Source: Amblyomma americanum (lineage: Eukaryota > Arthropoda > Arachnida > Ixodida > Ixodidae). Taken from it: a DNA stretch of 64,000 bases. Location: positions 86,934,639-86,998,638 of the forward strand of contig NC_135498.1 of assembly GCF_052857255.1 (NCBI RefSeq). Reading direction: 5' to 3'. Of this stretch, positions 24,901-36,900 are shown in pieces (position 1 is the stretch's first letter; each line of letters starts with the position of its first letter). The position numbers and the translations under genes are program-made. The notes beneath the pieces were generated by a model. It worked only from the letters and a program-made list of their open reading frames with translations, did no database searches and was not told the DNA's origin.

Positions 24901-27900
24901 TCAGGGACAGGGGGAACAGATGAGAAAGAAATGTAAGTTGCGGCTTAAGGCGGTAGACGGACAAACTCGACAGCACAAAGACGAGGTACAACTGGGGACG
25001 GCGACTCAGCAGAAAGAGGAAGGTCAAGCTGAACAACACTGGTGGCGCAGTTGATGAGGGCTGAATGCTCAGACAGGAAGTCGGGGCCAAGAATGACGTC
25101 ATGAGGGCACTGGTCCAGAACAGAGAATAGAACGGATGTATGGCGGCCGGATATGGTCACACGGGCTGTGCATAGTCCAACCACAGGAGGCGTTCCGCCG
25201 TCGGCAACGCGGAGAACGGCTGTGGGTGCAGGGGTCAGTACCTTTCTGAGGCGGCGTCGTAGGGTGGAACTCATGACGGACACGTGCGCGCCCGTGTCGA
25301 TCAGGGCTCTCACCGGGACTCCATCGACATGAATAGCGAGCAAATTTTGGTGTGCGCGAAGGGCTAAGCGAGGATTTTGGGACTGGGGCTGTACTGCAGC
25401 ATCACCTCCAGACACTGCAGCGTCTAGTTTTCCGCTTGCGAGCGTCCGTAGGGGCTAGGAGAGGAGCGACGTTGTAGGGGCGAACGAGACTGCCGACGCA
25501 GGGGGGACGGGGAGCGGCTGGAGCGGGAAATCTGGCCGTCAACGGTAGCACTCTGCTGGGCTGGAGGGGGCGTGAAGTGGCGGTGCTGGTCGTCGTTGCG
25601 GTGAGAGCTTAGATGACTGTATGTGCTATGACGAGACCAATAATTGCGACAGTGACGGGAGATGTGGCCAATGCGGTGGCAGAGGAAACAAATGGGTCTG
25701 TCGTCGGGTGTCCGCCAGTCGTTAGGGTTACAGCGACGTGGAGCGAAGTAGGAAGGTCGTTCAGGAGCAATCGCAGTGATGTCGGGTGGTGATGAAGGAC
25801 GCACAGGGCTGGCGGGCTGGAGACCAAGGTTTGCAAGCTCTTGGCGGACGACGGCTTGTACCATCGAGATGGTGGGCAAGTGGTTGTCGCCTTCACGTAG
25901 AGGCAGGGAGGCAGAGGACATAGCCTCGAGTTTGCGTCGAATGATGCGGGTCACATTTTCTGGAGGCGCATGAGTTTGCCGGTGCAGCAGGTCTTCACAT
26001 GAGGAAGTCGCAGCCGTGTTGGGGAGGCGTGTGTACGAATGACTAATACGTCTGCTTTTAGCTTCCTCGAAGCGGCGACATTCCTTAATAATGCCGTCGA
26101 CTGTAGTGCAGTTCTTGCAGACGAGCAGGTTGAAGGCGTCGTCGGCGATCCCCCTTCAACACGTGACCCACTTTGTCAGATTCGGGCATGTTATTGTCAA
26201 CTTTGTGGCAGAGGGCCAACACGTCCTGAATGTAGGAAACGTAGGATTCCGTAGACGTTTGAGCTCTGGACGCAAGCTCCCTCTTAGCGGCGAGTGTTCG
26301 GCCGAGCAGCCGTCCAAACAGCTCGAGCAGTTTCTGCTTGCAGACGTCCCAGCTGGTCAAATCATCTTCGTGAGTCTCGTACCAGACGCGGGCGGTGTCT
26401 TTTAGATAGAAGATGACATTCGCGAGCATAAGAGTCGGATCCCAGCGGTTGTACGTACTCACGCGTTCATACATGTTGATCCAGTCGTCCACGTCAACGT
26501 TGTCGGTGCCAGAAAATGTCCCAGGGTCACGAGGGGAAGAAAGAACGAGCGATGGCATTGCCGATTGTGATGTTTGCTGGGAGGCGTCTTGGGTCATGGT
26601 GAGCGAAGTCAGCTGGCGGCCGCTGCGGAGCTCCGTCTTCGGTAGGTGTAGAGGAAAGCCGCACCTCCACCTACGCTCCGACGGTCCTCCGCTGCTCCTC
26701 GTCATACCCCAACATCTACGTTCTTCTGTCTTTGAGGAATTGCACGACCTGCCGACAGCCGGCCACCTTGTCGTGTCCCGCACGTACGCTCGAGTGCGGC
26801 ACCGCTTCTTTTGGCCTGGTCTGTATCGTTCCGTCAAGAGTTACGTTGAGCTTGCGACCTGTGTCAACGCCGGAAAAGGCCCTCCACTTTGCCTGCCGGT
26901 CTTCTACAACCCATCGACGTACCTCCGGAACCTTTTCACCGTGTTGGCCTCGACCTTCTTGGCCCTTTTCCCACGTTCCTCTCCGGTAACAAGTGGATCG
27001 CTGTCTCAACTGATTATACGACTCGGTACGCCATCACGCGCGCTTTGCCCACCAGCTGCGCTACCGATGTCGCCGATTTTCTTCTCCAAGACGTAGTTCT
27101 TCACCATGGCGCCCCTCGTCAACTGCTCACCGACCGCGGTCGTTATTTTCTGTCCAGAGTGATTGATGACATTCTTCGTTCGTGTGCCACGCAGCACCAG
27201 CTCGCGACAGCTTACCATCCACAAACCAACGGGCTTACGGAACGGTTCAACCGCACGCTCACCGATATGTTAGCAATGTACGTCTCACCGGACCACCGCG
27301 ATTGGGACGCAGCCTTGCCTTATGTGACATTTGCATATAACTCTTCACGCTCTTCACGGCATGACACAACAGGCTATTCCCCTTTCTACCTTTTGTTTGG
27401 TAGGCACCCCCTATTGCCTTTGGACACACTCATGCCGCCTTCTTCAGTCCCCACCACTGCTTACGCTCAGGACGCCATCGCCCAGGCCACGCTGGCTCGC
27501 CAAATAGCCCGTAGTCGGCTCCGTGCCTCTCAAGCTTCCCAGAAGTACGCCTACGACTGCCGGCACCGGGCCGTCGAATATCACCCCGGATCACTCGTCC
27601 TTCTCTGGACGCCGTCGCGCAGCGTCGGTCTCTCCGAGAAGCTCCTTTCTCACTACCGTGGCCCTTACCCTGTGGTGCGCCGAGTCACTGACGTGACCTA
27701 TGAAATTGCTCCCCTTGCGTCCTCGCCATCGTCCTCTGGCCCCTCTACCGACGTCGTCCATGTATGCCGCCTCAAACCTTATCACGACGCTCCTACGCCA
27801 CCAATCTAACGCCGAGACGGCGTTTCATCAGCCGGGGGTCCTGCAGCGGGTAGACGACGACGACGACATTGAGTTAGTGAACGAGTGTACGAGGAAGAAT

Positions 27901-30900
27901 ACGAGAACTCATCTCTGGCTGTGTTCGGAGTGCCGCCCGTAGCTGTTCATTCGTTTTGGTAAATAACTGTAAATATATTCTTTCCCGCAACAATATTTTG
28001 CTCCCCGGAGATGTATATTTCAAATTTCGTTTTTCAACATTAAATTATTTTTCTTTTATTTTTGGAAACAGAAGCTTACGGATAGCGGTCGACAGCTAGC
28101 AAACAAAGCGTCACCGATTTATATATCAAAGACGGAGCACCAATTGGAATAAGCAGATCAGTGAATTGTGAAACGAATTGTTGCAAAGTGTCGCGTCAGA
28201 GGTCATCTTCGCTAATGCCCCACAATGCTGTGAGATTATAACGTCGTGCAAGCTACAGCTTCACTAACCTATTGTCAGCCGAACTCGTGAAGCTGTTAGG
28301 GGCGAACAAGAGAGCAGCGCTTCTCGTCATCGCCACATCGTCATGGCTACGGAGTCGCTAGAGGCAAAATTTCGGCATTTGGAGATACGCGAAGTACAGG
28401 AACACAGAACTGTGGCTACTGCAGATCTCAGCGTCGGTGCCTGAAATTCCCGGCAGATTGGAACCAATCGTATACATGGACATACTAGGTCCACTTCTGG
28501 CAAGCAGAAGCGCTGCTGTTTTCACCGCACCAGCTTCCCCTCTCACCCGTGCGTTAGGTTCGTGATGCCAGCTGAATAGGGTCAGTAGCTCCGGGGAGAA
28601 GTTAATCGTCCGATCTTCCACAGTTTCATTACAGCTGCCTCTGGAGACACCAGTTTCGATGCGCTTATGTGTTTGGTCACTCTCTCCTACACCTGGAAAC
28701 TGGGCATGCCGTTTACACCACCTCGACCCTTTCATCATCATCATCATCAGCCTGACTACGCCCACTGCATGGTAAAGGCCTCTCCCATGTTTCTCCAATT
28801 AACCCTGTCCTGTGACAGCTGCGCCCACCCTATGCCCCCAAACTTTTCAGTCTCATCCGCCCACCTAACCTTCGGGCGGCCCCAGATACGCTTGCCTTCT
28901 CATGGAATCCACTCCGTTACCCTTAATGACCGGCGGTTATTTTGCCTGCGCATTACATGCCCTGCCCAAGCGCATTTATTCCTCTTGATGTCGACTAGAA
29001 TGTCATTAACCCGCGTTCGTTCCCTCACCCACTCTGCCCGCTTCCTTCCTCCTAACGTCTTAACGTCTGGTCTCGACCCTTTACTTCAACTCAATCCACC
29101 GTCCTGCCTCTCCCGCTGCGGTGCTACGCTCTTGTGTCGCCTGTGGCTGGGAGTGGCGTTTACAAATGCCTACTCCCACTTGGTCGCGGTGGTAGACTCT
29201 CCTGCATGTGAGAACTGCGGCGGCGAAGAGACAATTAAGCGCTTGCTTTGTGATTGCCCTCGCTTTGGGCCTGAGCGTGTCCTCCTGGCTGCAGAGCTCC
29301 GCCGTTTAGATCTTCTTCCCCTTACAGAGGCTAAGAGTCTGGGTCCTTGGACTAAACCCTGACCGCAGAGGACAGCTTTGAAAGTGTTAAAATTCTTGAA
29401 AGACTCAGGATTGAGTCCAAGGCTGCAAACTTTCAGAGTGTGCCCAGTGTACCCTGTTAGAGTCTACGGACACGCGAAAAATCATCTCCCTTTCCTCTCT
29501 CCCCTTTCTATCTCTCCTTCTGTCCCCTTTACCACGTGCAGGATAGCATACTGGGAGGCGCCTTGTTAACCTTCTTGCCTTTCTGCTCATCACTCCTCTC
29601 TCTCTCTCTCTCTCCCCTGCCGGCGCCGAGCAATGATCCCGATAGGCGCGACACTAATGCGGCACCGAAGAAACACTAATTTGTTCTTCGGGTTTAATAA
29701 TAAGGCGCGACTGGTCTGGGGCACGTGTGCACGGCATAAAGTCAGTGCTTTCAACAATAGGGCACCGAGAAGTAACCCCTCCGTTCCCTTCTCCCCTCCT
29801 CTCCAAATTCCTACACGCTAACGTCTCTGTGACTGAGCTGATCTGAGGCCTAGCTTCAGCAGTGCTATAGGCTCTTTGAGAAACAATGAGAGGGGGATTT
29901 CTTCCCGTGTCTTGCAACTTTTCAGGTGTGTCCGTCGACTAGCTGCTCCTTCCCTCAGTGTTATCCTAAACCATGCTGTCACTTTTCTATGTGCCCAACA
30001 AAGGTCACACACTGACAGGACCTTGGAACGCGAGGGTACCTCGGACAGTACACATCAGCCGGGGAGACTTAGGCAGAAAACCTCCACGGCGCCATCAGCG
30101 CGGCAGGTGTACAGCTAACCCGCCAGCGGTTACTTGTACTACGAATAACGGGGCGTTCGGAAAATATTTTCTTCGCGGGCACCAGTCGAGGGCTTGTTTT
30201 ACCAACTGTCGAATTGTGCACTATTACCTGCCGATTTGAAGTAAATTGATGTCCATGCCATTTTTTAATTCACCAGAGTTGCCCACTTCTTGTCGTTTCT
30301 GTTTTTTTTCTAATGCCATTGATATGTCTCGCCTAATTGTACTGCCATACAATACGTGGCGAAAGCATCGCAAATCCTGCTCAAACAACTCCGTACCTAT
30401 CCAGTATTCTTTGGCTGGATCCCCGAAGCCCTTGGCGTACTCGGTCCAGTTCCGGTAGAAGTAATAGACCCTGTTGCCATACTGGCCTCTCTTCTGGAAT
30501 ACCTGCGTCCCAGAGCAGGTACACATTTGTTGAACGCAAAGGCGTGGTACCATTGACCTCGCGAAGTGACTGCCAGTTGTATTCGCTCTGAGATGGACCT
30601 ACAGGTGGCGGCACCATCGCTCCGTCACTGTGGATCGGCAGCCGGCGGAGATAGCGGAAACATACACGTCGGCTGCTATAGCTTGCCACTTCACGGAAGT
30701 TTTCGTCAAACGCAACGTGAAAGAAGAAGGCATTTCAGGAAAAAAGGTTATTGGCACGCGAACACACAACCCATGGTTTGTTACTTGATCACATGGTTTT
30801 GGAAGCGTTTGCCTCGTACCGCGCTCACGGTTCCGATTTTTTTTATTGCGTTACACTTGCCTAATGGCAGTGTGTTTTTTTGTTCACCTTGTCACCATTG

Positions 30901-33900
30901 TGCTTGCCATTACCTTTACCTGTCTCCGCAGAAGTGATTTATACGGGCGTCACAGACACAAATTAGTGCGAACTCCGGCGACTGCTCTTCGCCTCCTGTA
31001 GGGTCACTGTGGCGACAGAGTACTGCACTGTGAAAACAATTGCCATACCGAATGCATTTTTTTTCAGCAACGTGCCACCCATGCCCTTCCCACCTTCTCT
31101 GCTTTTGTAGCCGTTCTGCCTGTTAGCCACGATAGGCGTTTCCTTGGGCAAAGACACGACGAACTGTGGGACGATGTATTAGTGGCTGTGCTAGCATCTT
31201 CTAAGCCTACGGAGATGCACATGCACTTTCCGCGCTCTCCTGCCTCAATAAGGAAGACATGGTGTGGTATCTCTAGCGTCTTTGATTCGAGAATAAAGCG
31301 GATTAAATGCAACGCGGGCAGCGTATTGCCCAATAGGTGCGTCACAGACATTTAATGCATGTCTACTCTGGCTAGACGACGAGCTATTCTGAACTATTTC
31401 CCCAAAGTAAGATAACGTCGGCATTGAACAGCAATTTTCTGCGCGCAGGAAAGCTGACTGTTCACATATAAACTAGAAAGCGTGTTTAAGGAAAACGGCA
31501 GGTGTTCGAATAAAATAACGTGTTTTTGTTCAGAGCACCCAAATTGCACAGACGTTCAGTGTACTACATTGTGCTTTGCATCAACGGCTAAGCCCGAAAA
31601 TTTGCAGCAGCGTCGGGCTGGCACTACTTCAAGAGCTCACCTCCTGCCGGAGCTCCTGTGTTGCAGCTCATATTGAGCGCGATAACACCTCTCAAAACCG
31701 AATACCATAGCTAGAAGAAAATATTCAAACGACTTGATCATACATGTAAAAGGCACAAAATAGCCCGTTTGAACTGCATTCTGCGTGGCAGCAGTATTCA
31801 ACCCGACTTGCACGTCAATACGTGCCAGATCCCTAAGATAATTGACAGGGACATACAATTGCTGGGCTCTGCATTCAGTTGTCAATACGGTAGCAGCCTG
31901 TTCCGTTTACTTTGACGCGACACACAACGCCTTGGTCGCTGCGTTTAACACGCCACGCAAGAGAAACTTCAAATGCCGATGCTCGACAGAGGATGCCTTG
32001 ATACAGATTACGATATGTATTATTATTGCCTTAATTGCAGCGTAGCACAATAGAACATTCAGATTTTCTCTGATAAGAGGCCGAAAAGTAAAAAAAGAGC
32101 GCATTGAAATCACGGCACAACAGCCACCAGGAATTTATGTAGTACGCGCGCACGTAAATATTGCTGGCTAGAAGACGACGCAAGGATGCGTTCACACCAA
32201 GGACATGTTGCGGCCAAATGTAGAGGAAATATGAGAATTTTGTGACGACAAGGAAATGCTCGCAATCTGATTAGCCACCATAATGTCATCGACTTCTGAG
32301 ATCGAGATCGAGCATTTTCCGATACCAGCAATGAAAAAACTGGGAGACTCTTGATGCATTTTAAGGTTTGAGTGCAATAGCATTAAAGAACCTCATGGTT
32401 ACTGCCTTTGTGTCCCGAAATCAAGAGCTGGTTCAAGAGAAATCAAGAGCGGATTTTCCAACCCTTTTTCCTTTCTATCTCCTTCCGCTCTTCTCTTTCT
32501 ATCTCTCTATGCCTTTTTTTTCTGTGATGACGCCACAAGGCCACGTGAGCTCTGTAGACTCCTCAGCAAATTTCGTGACACCCGCCGCCATTTTTGCGGA
32601 AACTGTACCTTACTGCTGTCGCATTAAAAATGTGAATTCTGGAAGCATGGTGTGCCCCCAATACAAACATGTCAAGCTTGGTAGAATAGTTTTAATATTC
32701 CAGCACGTCAAGATAACAAATTCCCGTTTCAATCTGAGGCGAAGAGCTCACGCTTGTTTTCAAGAAATTTCATACGCATTTATATCGCTTGCCAGAAGAA
32801 ATTTATTTCCTTGTATTCGCTAGGCATGCAATATATAATACCCACAGGATGTCACCAAGAGGCTTTTGAAGCTGTGCACACCGTCCGAAGGTCCCCACTG
32901 CCCTCTTCCTTCTCAGTGAGCGTTTATAACCAAAAACCCCATTTTTTTCATCGCTGTTCATTTTTTTGGTTTACATTCACAACAACAATTGCAGTATGTT
33001 AGCATAAATGCATTGCATTTCACTTAAAATGTACGGTAGGTGTCCTGGCACCATAGAAAGATTATTATAACCCAATAGGTTTTCCAGGGGGCATCGTACA
33101 TTTTGAGACCTTACGCAGTACTTTCTTAAGATCCTGCGACTTTGGATATTTCTTCTCAACACAAACATAGATGTCATCGGAGTTTTTTTTTTTTTTTAAC
33201 GGATTTAAACAATCCAGATTCAGCTAAACCCGTGCTATGTCCACCACTGGCTTCACTTGAGATAACACGCAATAGGCAATGTTATGCCAGCTACCACCCA
33301 ATTCAAGTGCCACATCGCCATTGAGGTTCACCTACCGTCCAGCCTCCACCGTCCATCTGCATATCGCAGTACACAACACTCCCCATAGGCTCCTTCGGGT
33401 TCAGAAAGATGTTGTAAAGGCCGCTCGTCCTCTGGCCCCCCTTCAGTAGGTCGGTGCAGTGCCGTGGACGTATGGACTCTGTGTAAGGTATCGTGCTATG
33501 TACGAGTGCAAGTGACGCAGTTTAGATGCCTCATATTTTCTTCCTCTAAATCAAAATAATGGCGACAGCTTTATAGGATTTCCGGAAAAAAGAATCGATG
33601 TATAAATTTGGACTGTTAAAAGTGTAGCCGACTGTCATAGTGCGTTCAAAACGGCGATAATTTAATACCACATGTGCGACACTGTGAAAAGGGCCCACGT
33701 CTGCACAAGACACCCCAAAGTGTCATGTTCGTGTTGCTTATAAATCTGCACAACGTCCAATACGAAGCAGTTCAAGCTGTTCTAAGCCTAACACACAAAC
33801 AAGAATTGTGAACCGAAGAAAACCTTCTTTATTAGTCGTCCACAGAATTGACACACTTTATAACACCAATGCACTTGACAAATCGGTTTCCAAGTTCTCT

Positions 33901-36900
33901 AATCCCTGTCAGGAAGATAATTTTGTTGCCCTTTTCAATATAGTGCTCAGAGGCCAGTTTAGATCACCATTATCCGACTGCGCTGAACTCCTCAACAAAA
34001 CGTTCTTACCTCTATCCACTGGTGAAAATACAGCTTCATGCCCAGACATAGGCGTTTTATAGAAGGTCCCAAATGTTTAATTTAACATGCTTTTGATTTT
34101 TTTAGCCCTGAGAGTAGCGGTCGGCACCAGGTTCGAGGCGCAATGCCTTATATAGCACGGTAAATAAATAGGTAATTGACCTTCTCATTTTCATTTTAGG
34201 GCGTATGTTGTATTCGCAGAATTGGAGAGCGTCCTCGAAACACTCTTGCTAAGAAAAAGAAATTTCAACCTCACTGACAAATTTTTAGCGCTCGTTACGA
34301 GGCGAAAAACTCACCGTGTTAGGCAGCTTCACAATGTAGGTCAGCGTCGGTGAGCGTCTCTGACGTAGATCGCTGCACCCTGCGCCTTGCACACAGCGGA
34401 CTGGCTGCGTAGCTGCCAGTTTCGCTTCGCTCCATGTCTGAACATAATGCACGCAGTCACTGCGCTGGCGACCCGACGTAAAGGCGACTCCATGGCCGTT
34501 GATCGTGGAAGGGGCAAAAAGAAAGGCTCATGCCATTCTCTCTAGTGGCGTGTGACAGCATTGGCCTCCAAATAGCATCGCCGAGTGAAGGAAGGTTATT
34601 AACAGAAGAAAAAGTGGACATGGTTCTCGCATATGTAACCATGAAGTAGAACAAGCCTCTGGCGGCGCAGTCCTGCTCTAGCTTCCAAGCACCCGGGGCG
34701 CCAGCTTCCAGCGGAGACATCGTTTTGGAGAATTTTCAGCATATTTGCTTCCACAGGTTCTGTGACGTCAGCAAGGGGGCCTAAAGCGTATGTTCTGGAC
34801 GAACAGTTTAAAATCGACGTGCTTGCGTTCGTAAGAGCGAAACCACAAGACACAATTCGACAAACAGCCTAGTGTGTAGGTTCAAGCATGACGCCAGAGT
34901 GAAGAGTCCTTGTCGAGCACTGTATGTATCCTCTTCATGTGGGTCTGCACCAGCAGCTGAGTGTGACAGACTTTGACCGAAGGCAGGATTTTTGTAACTG
35001 GGGCGTCGTTCAGTTCGACGGAGATCCTGGCTTTTTACAGAAGGCAATCTGGACGGATGAAGCAGAGTTCTGCCGCAATTCATCCGTGAACCTGCACAAT
35101 GCCCATTACTTGAGCGATCTAAACCCTCACTGGCCTCGAGCGCACAACAACAAATGTGGGCAGTCAACGTTTGGCGCGGCATTTTGAAGGACCGAATCGG
35201 CATCTCCTACATTTATGAAGAGTCACTGACTTGGAAAAGGTACTCGGAGAAAATGTTTGAAGGACAAGTGGAAGATTTATTTAGAGACATGCTTCTTAAA
35301 GTGCCCAGAGAAGCGCGGTACCAAAACAATGGAGAGCCAACTCATTCTTCTGGACATGATGTCAACCACAAATATTGAAAGTTTCCACTGCAATGGATAG
35401 AATGTAACGGCCCCGTCCCATGGCCCCCAAGCTCTCTAGACTTGACTACCTTAGACATCTTCCCTGGTGGGGTACATGAAAAACTAAATTTTTATTGATG
35501 AGCCTGCCAGTGTAGAAGACCTTGAGACGACGCTCATCACAGCATGCGCTGCATATGTGCCTGAAATGCTGAAATGGGTACTTGATTTTGTGCGCGAACG
35601 ATGCATAATGTGTGCCATTGCGAATGGACAGAGTTCTGTGTGCATTAGTACCGCTTCCCACTTTGCATGCGACTCCACTAATTGTAATTTTGCGACCAAA
35701 GCAACACTTTAATAAACGTAAGCAAGGTAGCAATGTGGGCTAGTTGGTTGTACATTTGGTTTGAATAACGCGCTACACACTAACAAAACGACAACTGGAA
35801 CGGAGGACACAGGACAAGCGCGCACTAACAACTAAAATTTATTCTGGTACGAGGGTACATAAATACATTTCACGAACATGCTGAAACAATCAATTCATTG
35901 TCAACGGCTGTGTCGCACGCTCCTTCGTTCCTTGATTAAATGCACCTCCTCACTTGATAACAACACCGAGGGTGTGCTTACGCACTCGTCTTCACCGGCC
36001 TCCAATATCTCAAAGGCTTCTTTTATTTCCCTTTATTTCTTTTCCTTCGCCCGAGCTAAAATTGTTGTCTGGTAAAAGTATGGTGAACAATTGTGATTTG
36101 CGCAATGGGGGGCGAGGTTTCCAGGATTCGTTATTTCTCCTAAGTTATTATTGTGCTCTTTCAACCTGGTGTTTAGACATCTGCCTGATTGACCTATGTA
36201 GCTCATGCCGCATGACAAGTGAACTTTGTAAACTATACTGGTGGCACATTCTACTAACTTTTCTTGGTGTGCGATACCACAAGTGTTAGCTAATTTTTTC
36301 TTCGACTTATTCATTTCATGACAAAGGCTCACTAATTTCCTGGGTGCGGTAAACACCTGCGTCCTCCGTTCCAGTTGTCGTTTTGTTAGTGTGTAGCACG
36401 TTTTTCAGACCAAAAAAACTTTAATAAAGTGTTCCCATCAAATCTGGACACGTTGTTTAACTAGTGGAAGGTAAAAAAGATCAATTCTTTTTGTGCGAGT
36501 TCAGAATTCTGAGTTTTAATTTCTTCTTAAAGATATTCAGTGCCACAAGACTGCTGAGAATCAACCATGATAGGGACGTTCACTTCTTAAAAAACTTTGC
36601 GTTAAGTTGTTGTTTTTTTTTCAGGCAAGTCTAGTGCAGCAAGTGGTTGCTAAAAATTATTTCAGTAGTGAAATATATTAGGCACTGAACATTATATGCG
36701 CTGTCAACAAGTTAGTCGTGAGCCCCTGAAGAATCACTTTGAGCTCCACCTGCTGCGTTAAAGCTCAATTATGGACAAATTTCGTATGCATTTCCCTCCA
36801 GCTGAATAAGTGCCTTGAACAGAACACACAATCTAAATCCCCCTGGAGCTGTGACCAAACCGTGTTTGTAATTATTGCTCTTGGGCACCGCAGCAGTGGC

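Larger units (their letters stand above)
23815..27992 (+). mobile_element. Ty3/gypsy element A, internally inverted and deleted
   Basis: Two near-identical 151-bp LTRs (TGCAGCGGG...CGCAACA) in the same orientation bound a 4,178-bp element with the target duplication ATAT at 23,811-23,814 and 27,993-27,996. Inside, the leader, gag, protease and the first part of RT lie on the minus strand (about 26,665 to 23,988). Integrase lies on the plus strand (about 26,668 to 27,809). The RT thumb, RNase H and the region before the integrase zinc finger are missing. The inverted block ends right after the RT catalytic YLDD segment on one side and at the leader, near the primer-binding site, on the other. 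With matching LTR orientation and target duplication, the element entered as one unit. The inversion arose during reverse transcription or later in place. It cannot encode a working element. Confidence 0.9.
11700..32300. repeat. Segmental duplication, copy 2 (expanded by transposons)
   Basis: This is the counterpart of 1-8,000 (block pairs are listed there). It is longer mainly because of insertions absent from copy 1: a decayed gypsy integrase (15,940-17,150), SINEs at about 19,228 and 22,325, gypsy element A (23,815-27,992), and LINE pieces at 28,728-29,615. The right limit is where similarity to 7,990 fades, near 32,200-32,300. Confidence 0.7.
35738..36405 (-). mobile_element. Penelope-like element fragment with GIY-YIG endonuclease domain
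   Basis: On the minus strand, 36,356 to 36,033 encodes MFTAPRKLVSLCHEMNKSK, then IVYKVHLSCGMSYIGQSGRC, LNTRLKEHNNNL, LAPHCANHNCSPYF. This is the GIY-YIG pattern (VYKV...SYIG, Arg in the following helix) with the Cys/His insert of Penelope-like elements. After a frame break, the end continues at about 36,020-35,890 (EAFEILEAGEDECVSTPSV, LLSSEEVHLI). The RT is missing, so it is 5' truncated. The fragment is framed by inverted copies of a 40-bp segment (35,771-35,810 and 36,357-36,400). It ends with the 'gctagttggttg' motif seen in other Penelope-like ends of this window. The direct repeat ACTTTAATAAA at 35,706-35,716 and 36,418-36,428 may be its target duplication. Confidence 0.85.

Noticed and set aside
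33808..34062. 84-codon open frame as a small gene
   Set aside because: No family features; it lies within the first intron of the fibrinogen-related gene.
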